Assembly (NCBI GenBank): GCA_036936605.1 | Contig: JAUPFV010000002.1 | Location: 314,852,893 to 314,916,892 of the forward strand | Origin: Limnanthes douglasii subsp. nivea | Lineage: Eukaryota; Streptophyta; Magnoliopsida; Brassicales; Limnanthaceae | DNA: 64,000 bases | Direction of reading: 5' to 3' | Shown: positions 34,287 through 42,960 of the stretch, piece after piece | Position numbering within the stretch: the stretch's first letter is position 1 | How the letters are laid out: the number at the start of each line of letters is the position of its first letter | The notes under the pieces: generated by a model | Seen by the model: the letters and a program-made list of their open reading frames with translations, nothing else | What the model was told of the DNA's origin: nothing | Database searches by the model: none | Translations under genes and position numbers: made by a program

Positions 34287-35136
34287 CTGCAGAAATCGGG
34301 TTTGGCTGAAAAAAAGAAGTTTCGAAATGGTAAAACAAAAAAACAAAGATTAAATTTCCTTGTTTGTTGATTGAGTGTTGTTCTCCGGTTTAGTTTGGGT
34401 TTCTTCATTTTCCATTATTAATCTTCAATAAAATTGAAGTTCTTTGTTTTAGGGTTAATTTTAGAGGTAGAATTATATATGTTGGATTAAAGTTAGGTTA
34501 TTGATGTGTTTTTTCATATAAGACTATCTATTAGATCAATTGCATCTAGTGTTAAATTTGAAATAAAAATAAGGATAATTTGGTAAAAGCAAGTCACTAG
34601 TGTTTTTGAAAGTTTGAATGATAGAGGAAATAAAAAATAATATGGAGGAAATAGTTTTGGTCATATTTAAATTGTTTTTATCAAAAATTGGAAAGGACCA
34701 TTTTGCCTGTTGTTATATGTCAAAGGTAAAATTGTTTTTTTCAATTTTTTTTCAAAAAAAAAAATCAGATTTTGGTCTCATTATAAAAGAAAATAGTCTC
34801 AATTTAGTCATGTTCATTTTAAAATGCTTACTTCAAAATAAGAACAACGAAGAATATTGATTAAAATTATTATTATTATTATATAAAAATAGAATTATTT
34901 TAAAAAATATTATTTAAATGGATAAAGTACCATTTAAGAACCAATACCTAAAGTATTATTCATCTAAGACCCATATTTTGTGATAGATGCGAAACGTTTG
35001 TATTTGTACCACTGATAGTTGCGAAACATGTAATTCGTCTGTAATGGTAGATGCAGAACACGTCTTAATAGATGCGAAACGCTATTTGTTTTTCAAAAAA
35101 AAATTAATTCAAAACATATCATGAGTGTACTAGTTT
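34287..35136. other. AT-rich intergenic DNA
   Basis: No gene. TAGATGCGAAAC-like 12-mers recur at about 34984, 35010, 35049 and 35071 without fixed spacing. TATGGAGGAAAT near 34640 is the inverse of ATTTCCTCCATA at 33717-33772, a possible weak inverted repeat enclosing 33.7-34.7 kb. Confidence 0.4.
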
Positions 35137-35232
35137 TGTTTGTCTTAAAAAAAAACAAAACCAACGGTATTTTCAGATTTTTTTGTTCGAGTTACAGCTT
35201 AAAAGATACAAACTTTTAAAGTTTTAAAATTT
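35137..35232 (+). repeat. Flanking repeat copy left of the TRIM
   Basis: About 95 bp (TTGTCTTAA, ACAAAACCAA, GGTATTTTC, GAGTTAC, AAGTT blocks) reappear, diverged, at 36056-36148 just beyond the TRIM. Either the TRIM entered a pre-existing diverged tandem pair or the region was duplicated earlier. Confidence 0.7.
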
Positions 35233-35237
35233 ATAGA

Positions 35238-35485
35238 TGTTACGGTGGCGACCAAAATCCCACATCCCACATCGGTTAAACATGGGAAGGATCAGTGGTA
35301 TATAAGTAAGAACATACCTCAACTAGTATGAGGCCTTTTGGTAGTGGACCAAATGCAAAGCCGTGAGGGCCTTCGGGTGCCAAAGCGGACAATATCATAC
35401 TAGTGTTGAGATCGGTTGTGTTCTTACTTATATACGGAGGCGGAATATGTGGATCCCCATATTCACAACACCCATATTCCCAACA
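35238..35485 (+). repeat. TRIM 5' LTR
   Basis: Starts TGTTACGGTGGCGACC and ends TATTCCCAACA. Contains a long imperfect inverted repeat, arms 35298-35330 and 35396-35435, each carrying TATATAAGTAAGAACA or its complement, so a TATA-like sequence occurs on both strands. Confidence 0.95.
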
Positions 35486-35487
35486 CG

Positions 35488-35499
35488 TGGTATCAGAGC
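35488..35499 (+). other. TRIM primer-binding site (tRNA-iMet)
   Basis: TGGTATCAGAGC, perfect match, two bases after the LTR; followed by GTCAGGCCCAGA. Confidence 0.95.
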
Positions 35500-35787
35500 G
35501 TCAGGCCCAGACGGAACGCGATGGTGGTGAAATTCTCGGAGGTCGAACATGATGAACCAGTAGCCATATGATCAAGGTGATCTGCTCTAGAGATCCTAGT
35601 TCGGAGTGCTCGTGGCTCATCAAGCAGTGTGGCTTGATTGGAGTGGCGCTAAGGAACAAGACAGTGTGGTCTAAGAGGAGGTGAGCAGTAACATCCGTAG
35701 TGCCTCTATGGTCAGGTAGTCTCCAACCTGACTGATTAGAGTGGGCGGATGAAAGTCAATTGAGAATGAGGCTAAGTGGTACTTTGT

Positions 35788-35801
35788 TCAAGAGGAGGAT
35801 T
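35788..35801 (+). other. TRIM polypurine tract
   Basis: TTCAAGAGGAGGATT ends at the 3' LTR start; near-identical to the tract at 14488-14503. Confidence 0.8.
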
Positions 35802-36049
35802 TGTTACGGTGGCGACCAAAATCCCACATCCCACATAGGTTAAACATGGGAAGGATCAGTGGTATATAAGTAAGAACATACCTCAACTAGTATGAGGCCT
35901 TTTGGTAGTGGACCAAATGCAAAGCCGTGAGGGCCTTCGGGTGCCAAAGCGGACAATATCATACTAGTGTTGAGATCGGTTGTGTTCTTACTTATATACG
36001 GAGGCGGAATATGTGGATCCCCATATTCACAACACCCATATTCCCAACA
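35802..36049 (+). repeat. TRIM 3' LTR
   Basis: 248 bp, identical to the 5' LTR except for one C-to-A difference, followed by the target duplication ATAGA. Confidence 0.95.
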
Positions 36050-36190
36050 ATAGAGGTTTGTCTTAAGAAAAACAAAACCAATGGTATTTTCGGACTCTTT
36101 TTCCGAGTTACGGTTTAAAACATACGAACCTTTAAAAGTTAAAATTAAAAAAACAAAGAAAGAGAAATATTTTATATAAAAATGTATGGG

Positions 36191-36549
36191 TAAAAAACAC
36201 TGTTTTACCACTTATATCAACATAGTCCATTTCGTTCACTTCTGCGTAAAACTCATCCCTTCGTTTTAAAAATTTGCAAATATAGTCCCCGCACGTATAA
36301 ACCATTTAATACCTGACATGTGACACTTAAATTCTAAGTTTTGTATCATTTTTTATCCCCAGAATACGTGGAGGGACTAATCGTGCAAATTTTTAAAATA
36401 AATTCTAAGTTTTGTATCATTTTTTATCCCCAGAATACGTGGAGGGACTAATCGTGCAAATTTTTAAAATGAAGGGGATGAGTTTTATGCAGAAGTGAAA
36501 GAAAAGGTTGATACAAGTGGTAAACATAAAGGACTAATAGTGCTTTTTA
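36191..36549. mobile_element. MITE-like inverted-repeat element
   Basis: The two ends are inverted copies over roughly 90-100 bp: left TACCACTTATATCAAC, CACTTCTGCGTAAAACTCAT and TTTTAAAAATTTGCAAAT blocks have complements at the right (ATTTTTAAAAT, ATGAGTTTTATGCAGAAGTG, GTTGATACAAGTGGTA). Outer limits AAAACACT/AGTGCTTTT. No coding. The target duplication is not resolved; AATGTAT occurs outside both ends but not symmetrically. Confidence 0.75.
36329..36470. repeat. 71-bp tandem duplication inside the MITE
   Basis: Two virtually identical copies beginning AAATTCTAAGTTTTGTATC (36329 and 36400), including CCCCAGAATACGTGGAGGGAC. Confidence 0.9.
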
Positions 36550-37252
36550 AAAATAATTAATGTATAAAATCTTGCTGTCACTGTATTTTATATAAAAGTG
36601 TATTTATTGATATAATTAAGGTATAAAGTATCGGTCACTGTGTATTTATTGTAATAATATAAAAGTGTATTTATTGTAATAAATTTGTTGAATGGGGTTT
36701 GATTGGTAACTCTTCCTATTTAAATATAAAAAGTATTAATTTTAAAATATTATTAAAATAAAGAAAATATTCAAAACTAGATTAAAAAAATAAAACAATT
36801 TTATTGAACCATAAAAAATTAAACTACCTATATACATTACACAAGTACTCTATATAGCAAAAGTCCTTGTCCCAATAAAAAAAAACATCCGGAACTTCAA
36901 ATTAACCAATATCCAAACACCGAATCCAAGTATAAAATTAACCAATATCCAAACACCGAATCCAATTATACTATGTAACGCAATCAAATATCCGAATCAA
37001 ATAGAAAAAGTTATACTTTACTTGGCACAATCACAACTTGAGAAACAAATAAATTACAGAGAGGTTCGAGCTAACCATTTGCTGCTCCACCACTACCGAG
37101 TAATAATGTATAACAATAACAATCATCCAAGGGCTTTTTCGTCCCTCCCCCTAATTATAATTTTTTAAAACCAAAAAAATAACAAAAATGAAACGCCTTC
37201 ATTTCTGTCTTTTTTTCAAAATAAAATAAAATTACAGCCAATCAAATTATAA
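36550..37252. other. AT-rich DNA 3' of the GAE gene
   Basis: Contains GTGTATTTATTG repeats (36597-36690), a 36-bp tandem duplication (36901-36972, ATTAACCAATATCCAAACAC) and, on the minus strand next to the stop codon, the probable 3' untranslated region of the epimerase gene; no clear poly(A) signal was picked out. Confidence 0.5.
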
Positions 37253-38536
37253 CTATTGTACAGGTTTACCATTATAACCATAATAAGATAAGTACCACCT
37301 AACAAACTTTTTCAACCCGGTTTGAAGATCGGTCGTGGGTTTATACCCGAAAGCCCGTTGGGCCGATGTGATATTCGCATGAGTGAAAGGTACGTCACCG
37401 TTTCCAGGCATGTCGATGAATTTTCTTTTGGCTTTCACTTTCAAGTGTTTCTCCAGTATATCCACCAGAGTCGGCACGGTTACCGGCGATGTGTTACCTA
37501 GGTTGAAAATCCGGTACGGTGCTGGACCACGTTTTTTACCACCGGTACCGGTGCTTTTACCGGAAGTGTCTAATGACCCTAAACAGCCTTTAACGATATC
37601 GTCGATGAAAGTAAAGTCACGGGCTAAATCGACTCGGTTTTTACCTCGGTATATGGTGATCGGCTTCCCTTGTAGAATGTTTCGGGTGAAAGAGAAGTAG
37701 GCCATATCGGGTCGGCCCCATGGGCCGTACACGGTGAAAAATCTAAGCCCTGTGATTGAAAGGCCATAGATGTGGTTATAGGTGTGGGTGATTTCCTCGC
37801 CGGCTTTTTTGGTTGCGGCGTAGAGACTCGCCGGTTGGTCGGTTGCGTCGGATTCGGAGAAAGGCGATTTCTCGTTTAACCCGTAAACGGAGCTTGATGA
37901 TGCCCACACGATCGACGGTTGAGGATTGGCTGCTTTACAGATCTCGAGGAGGTTTACGAGACCGGCGATGTTGCTATGGACGTACGAATTAGGGTTTTCC
38001 ATGGCGTATCGAACACCAGCCTGAGCAGCAAGGTGCATAACGTGTGTAAACGCCGCGACGTCAAAAAGCTTAGCCAGTAACTTCCCGTCGTTCAGATCTC
38101 CATCGACGATTACAATCCCGGCGTCGGCTAATAACCCCTTTCTCGCCTTCTTCAACGACGGATCGTAATAATCATTGAAATTATCAAGCCCGACGACACC
38201 GTCTCCTCGTTTCTTCAACGCTAGCGAAACGTGACTGCCGACGAAACCACCGGCGCCGGTAACAAGCACCGACATACCTCCGGCACGATGGATCTGAGCT
38301 GAATCACGAATTTTCTTCTCCCACCGGATTCCTCCATAGGAAGCGTTGAAATACCTACTTCCGGTATCGACAAAACTCTGGAAACTCAAATACGACGCCG
38401 TTAGAGCGATCAAAACCAAAGCCCAAAGAAACATGGTACTGGTGGAAGCGAAACATCGGTTGAATTTCCGATTGGACCGGTCAATTTTAAATTTCCCCGG
38501 CGTCGAGGGTAAAAGCTCGTCTTCCAAAGACGGCAT
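37253..38536 (-). CDS. GAE6: UDP-glucuronate 4-epimerase, GAE6-type
   Basis: A complete 427-residue single-exon protein that interconverts UDP-glucuronic acid and UDP-galacturonic acid, the donor for pectin synthesis, as a type II membrane protein of the Golgi. The start MPSLEDELLPSTPGKFKIDR is the conserved N-terminus of Arabidopsis GAE6-like proteins. Residues 34-54 form the single membrane anchor. The lumenal short-chain dehydrogenase domain has the NAD-binding TGAGGFVG (93-100), HLAAQAGVRYA (168-178), the catalytic SSSSVYG (213-219) and Tyr239-Ala-Ala-Thr-Lys243, and the GLRFFTVYGPWGRPDMAYFS signature. Length and lack of introns agree with the family. No break is seen. GC content is clearly higher than the surroundings. 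It could be GAE1-like instead, but the N-terminal wording fits GAE6 best. Confidence 0.95.
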   Translation of the reverse strand: MPSLEDELLPSTPGKFKIDRSNRKFNRCFASTSTMFLWALVLIALTASYLSFQSFVDTGSRYFNASYGGIRWEKKIRDSAQIHRAGGMSVLVTGAGGFVGSHVSLALKKRGDGVVGLDNFNDYYDPSLKKARKGLLADAGIVIVDGDLNDGKLLAKLFDVAAFTHVMHLAAQAGVRYAMENPNSYVHSNIAGLVNLLEICKAANPQPSIVWASSSSVYGLNEKSPFSESDATDQPASLYAATKKAGEEITHTYNHIYGLSITGLRFFTVYGPWGRPDMAYFSFTRNILQGKPITIYRGKNRVDLARDFTFIDDIVKGCLGSLDTSGKSTGTGGKKRGPAPYRIFNLGNTSPVTVPTLVDILEKHLKVKAKRKFIDMPGNGDVPFTHANITSAQRAFGYKPTTDLQTGLKKFVRWYLSYYGYNGKPVQ

Positions 38537-38753
38537 TATTAAATTTATAAATCTCTCCTGAAACCTGATCTCTTACAGTTTTTTTTTTTGTCTGAAGACT
38601 TTTATAGAGAGAAAATCAAGGGATGAGAGAATCTAGAGAGATAGAGAATTGAAGAAGAACACAGATGCAGAGAGAGAAGATTAAAGAGATGAAATCGATT
38701 TTACTTTCTCTGCACCTGCTAATAATGTTTGTGTAATGAATGAGCATATATAG
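38537..38753 (-). promoter_or_regulatory. GAE leader and TATA box
   Basis: Read on the minus strand, CTATATATG at 38745-38753 is a good TATA box, placing transcription start near 38715-38720. The ~180-nt leader is rich in TCTCTC/CTTCTT tracts, common in plant leaders, and has no ATG before the one used at 38536. Confidence 0.7.
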
Positions 38754-39499
38754 AAAAAACATTGAAGACGAAGCTTGCGCGTTAAAACGCGTTAATAGAA
38801 GGACAGATTGTAATTACCGTATCACAAAACTAAATTAGTTAAATAGTCAAAATTATTACAAATTAATATTATTCTTTCCATTTCTTTTGTATTTTTTCCT
38901 GGTTTTTAGTCCTTTTCAAATTTGCTTTTATGTTATCTTTATCAAATAATTGAAATTCTATCAAACAAATTTATGTCAAATTACCTTTTTGGAATGTCTT
39001 GAATTCCCACCTTATTTATAGTGAAACGATGGGTCAAACTATTTAATTTCTATTACAGTTGTAAAATCTAAAGCAATGGTCTTTTATTCACAGCACATTA
39101 AGAAAAATCACATACTCTTTATTAATTTTTAAAGCAAATTAATTTTATTAAAATTATCCTTTATATATATATAAGAATTATAATATTTAAATTTATTAAA
39201 TTATTTTTAATAAATTTACCTATTAAATAGAGAACCGGAGAGAATAAAATAACCTACTAGTCATGTTATGTCTGGGTTGAACTCAACCTAACAAAGAAAA
39301 TGTAATATCATGTTTGGGTGAGATTTATAAATAACGATGGTGCTGTTTTGGTATAAGCGATAAAGGCTTGTCTAATTACTACTATACTTGTTATCATCTT
39401 GATCACAAACAAGAGAAATGCAAAAATCTTCAGTAGTAGCAAACTTTCGTAGTTAACAAAGATAATGATACTAAGGAGGCTCACCCTAAAATCATGGAC
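38754..39499. other. AT-rich DNA upstream of GAE
   Basis: Includes the distal promoter (GCGTTAAAACGCG palindrome-like patch near 38780-38792) and otherwise featureless AT-rich sequence. Confidence 0.4.
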
Positions 39500-41691
39500 T
39501 TGATAACGTCGCAAACTTTAAATAACAGACGGTTAATCTTCTTTCCAAAAGAATATCGATTGTATATGGTGGGTTTGTTCAGGGTAGATACATTCAGGAT
39601 AATATTCTTCTTGCCCAAAAAATGGTCCATGACTTGAATAGGAAGACCAAAACTTGCAATATAATGGTAATATTAGACATAACCAAAACCTTTGACAGAT
39701 TTTCCAAAAGATTTATACTAAAGGTTCTTAGTGTTTTTGGTTTTAGCTTTGATTTTATGAAGAACATTGAAAGAACGATCAAGTCGGTGTATGTTTCTAT
39801 TATTATCAATGGGGGAGGTTAAGGGTTATTTCAAAACTAAAAGAGGGATCAGGCAAGTGGACCATATTTCCCCTAACCTATTTATCATTGCTGAAAATGA
39901 GGTCTTAATAACTTATTTAAGCGTAACAAAATTATGAAATATAGGTCCAAACCTCTATTAACATCCCTTGTTTAGTTTTCACCGATGATGTATTAATATT
40001 TACTAATGACTTTGCTTATACTAGACTGATACCTTTCTAAAAAAGTACCAAGATGTCTTTGGTCAATATATTAACAAAGACAAGACTAATATTATCACTT
40101 CTTTACAGTTATCCTCTACTAGATTACATTCCTTACTTATTCAAACTCGCTTTAACAGTAGCAGTCTACTTATTACATACTTAGTAATAACTTTTAACAC
40201 AAACAACTTTGCTAGAAATTATGATCCTCTAGTGAGTAAAATTCAGAGCAAAATTAATGATTGGGAAGAAAAGCACTTATCTTACGGTGGAAGGCTCACT
40301 TTGATTACCTCTGTGTTGCTGGCCATTCCTACCTTCTTGATACGGAGTTGTTACATGCCTAATAATGTAATTAATATAATAGAAAATATTCTAAATATTT
40401 TTTTTGTGGGTTCAACTCATGATGTTTATAAAATTCATTAGACATCTTGGTTAACATAAGTAGGTCATTTGGTGAAGGTAGTCTGAATGTTAGAAAACTA
40501 CAGGATATCCATGTCACCTTCTCCTGTAAAATGTGGATTAGATTTAGAGAAAATAATTCATTGTGGGTTAATTATATCCATAATATCTATTGCAAAGGCA
40601 TCCACCCTTTACAGGATAACTTTTATAGGTCTAAATCTCAAACGTGGAATAGACTTGCAAAAATACAAGCCTTTCTTGAGTCTTAGATTATGTGGGACTT
40701 GGCTAATAGTGAGGTGAGCTTACGGCTCGACAAATTGAGTAGTTCTCTATTTATAGTTCTTGATGATGATACTAATAATAGTTGGTTCAAATAAAAAAAA
40801 CCAGGGCCTTTCGGGATGGTGATATGTAGAGTGTGGATAAGTTTAGACACTTAATCATACATTCTGATATAAAAAATATTGAGAAGACAATTATCATTCC
40901 TTAAGGGTCAGAATCTCTTAATCATATGTTTGTGTCTTGCAATAATGTATGGCTTATTTGGTCCTACTTTGCTAGTATTTTTAAGATTCACATTGAAAGA
41001 TTCATAACAATAAGTCACATAATTAGGTGTTGGTTTTGATTTTTAAACAAGGAGGTTCATATTAGGGCTATCTTGTATGTGGTAATCTGCTGGAGTATAT
41101 GGCAATCAAAAAATAAATTAAAGTTTAACAATATCACCTTTGCTGCTAGTTCTTCTATAAAATATATCATTCATTTCATTAATAACTTAGATCAAGCTAA
41201 TATGTTAAAGAAAAAATCATTGGTGCATTGATGACAAAGCTGTTATTGACCTTGGGTGTTATAACCATTTAAAAGACAAAAATAATCATGTTATTCTCTC
41301 CTGGTCTCTCCCATCTCCTAATAAGTACAAGCTAACTACTAATGGATCTTGTTTACCCAACGGAAAGGCTAGTGGTGAGGATATCATCATGGATAATAAA
41401 GGTGATATTATTCATAGATTTGGAAACCTATATGGCAAGATTACCCATATTATAGTTTAAGATAGAGTTCTACTTGATGACCTCTTGATATGCAAGAATA
41501 TTGGTTTACGAAAAATTGATACTGAAACTGATTGTGAAGTTCTAGTCAAACTGATTTCCTATGGTCATACCCTTGGGTCTCTTGAGCATATATTAAACTA
41601 TTGTAGATGTCTTATATCTCCCTTCATGTTGCTTACTCACATATATAGAGATCAAAACAAGGCTGTCGACCGACCCTCAAATATAAAATGA
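39500..41691 (+). pseudogene. LINE pol, 3' half (RT to RNase H)
   Basis: A 5'-truncated non-LTR retrotransposon. Domains in order: RT with YGGFVQGRYIQDNILLAQKM, VILDITKTFDRF, FGFSFDFM, KRGIRQVDHISPNLF and the catalytic CLVFTDDVLIF (FTDD at 39978-39989); thumb region KINDWEEKHLSYGGRLTLIT (40250-40310); zinc-binding reverse-transcriptase block SLWVNYIHNIYCKG and SLNHMFVSCNNVWLIW (40560-40960); and a C-terminal RNase H-like domain KLTTNGSCLPNGKASGED to IDTETDCEVLV and IYRDQNKAVDRPS (41330-41690). Stops and frameshifts occur throughout. It is typical of plant L1-clade LINEs with RNase H. No poly(A) tail or target duplication was found. Confidence 0.85.
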
Positions 41692-42960
41692 AGCTTGCAT
41701 TTGATAAATCTCAAGCTCCAAACCAACTGAGTGTTATTATTCCACTTGAAAGTATTGGCATATGCTATATGAATCTTGAAACCTAATCTAAGCTTACTGC
41801 AAAATTGAATTATATCTTACTTATATAGAATACTCTCATTAACTAATAGTGGTGCAGGTTAACCTGACAAGCATATGATTTTTATCTCTAGTTTGTTACA
41901 GATTTTCAGGTATAGGTCATGATTTATCTTTAAAGTATTAGAATATCAACAAAGAACTAAATCATTTACAATACCTTTTCCTGAAACTAGGGGTTGATAT
42001 GCTCTGATTTTATCTAAAATCCGTGCAAATCAGCTGCCATCACTCAACCAAAGTAATGACTCGATGGAACCTCTGGTGCAATATCATCCGTGATGAGCTT
42101 TAGGTCTTAAAAATGGTACCTAGGAAGTTCAGTGCCCATAAAGCATATGGAACTGGTTCTCCTGTTCTCCTAGTGTTTTTCCTGCATCCTTGTTTGTGTG
42201 AAAACAAGTAGTTGATCAAGAGAGGAATGTTAAGTACTGATATTTCTTACTTTCACTATTTTTAGATGGCGAAGCTTCTTCTTTGGCCTCTTCATCCTCA
42301 TGGGTACTCTTTAAAAGTCATGAGCCTCTTTATCTTGCCATGCAGCTCAAAATTCATTCAAATGTATTTTCGTCTTCGGCAGAGAAATTTAAAACTTCAG
42401 GTCAAAATTTACGTTTTATCATATGTATGTTCTTATAGCATTATATAATATACTGAATTTCTAGTACAACTTATTTGGGCTTTTGGCATCTTGATATTTA
42501 ACTCATGTTTATCTTAAAAAAGAATTAAATTATTCATATTACAAAATATATAATTTCGGTTATGAGTAACCGTTATAATGTTTTTTATTTTTTATTTTAT
42601 TTTTATAATAATGAAAATACGAATCGTGAAATATATAAAATGTCTGAAGCATTAAGTAAAGATTTATGGGAGAGTTAAAAGTAGTTGTGAGTCTATGGCA
42701 AGGGCGAATTTGTTTTCTTATAGTGTGCGATATATTAGGCATATCTGGTGAGCAAGTTTTATTGTAGAGGGATTTGTTTTGGGACTTCTTCTATGTCGGT
42801 ATTTATGTTTTTTTTTGTTTTCCAAAGATATTTGTGGGTTTAACTATTCTGAAAATATGTCACTTACTATATCATAATAACACAATCACAATGTTTTAGA
42901 AAGGTATAACTGATTCATATTAATTCCATAATTAGAAATATTGCTTTTTAAAAAATTGTG
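41692..42960. other. Intergenic DNA
   Basis: No gene recognised. CCTGACAAGCATATG and other GC-mixed sequence at 41850-42230 could be a LINE 3' untranslated region but cannot be shown. Confidence 0.4.

Larger units (their letters stand above)
35238..36049 (+). mobile_element. Complete young TRIM element
   Basis: 812 bp: LTR 35238-35485, PBS 35488-35499, 302-bp non-coding internal region, polypurine tract, LTR 35802-36049. The target duplication ATAGA is perfect (35233-35237 and 36050-36054). The two 248-bp LTRs differ at one position (ATCGG versus ATAGG), so insertion was recent. There is no gag or pol; it must have been mobilised in trans. Family identity with the array at 1-2320 is clear along the whole length. 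The internal region contains two short stem-loops (35619-35638 and 35711-35732), one of which is kept in the old copies. Confidence 0.95.

Noticed and set aside
35238..35485. Cassandra-type TRIM identity
   Set aside because: Cassandra LTRs carry a 5S rRNA-like segment; no 5S promoter boxes are visible in this LTR, so the family is a different TRIM.
35840..36211. 123-codon minus-strand frame
   Set aside because: Covers the TRIM 3' LTR and flank; no domain and not conserved in other LTR copies.
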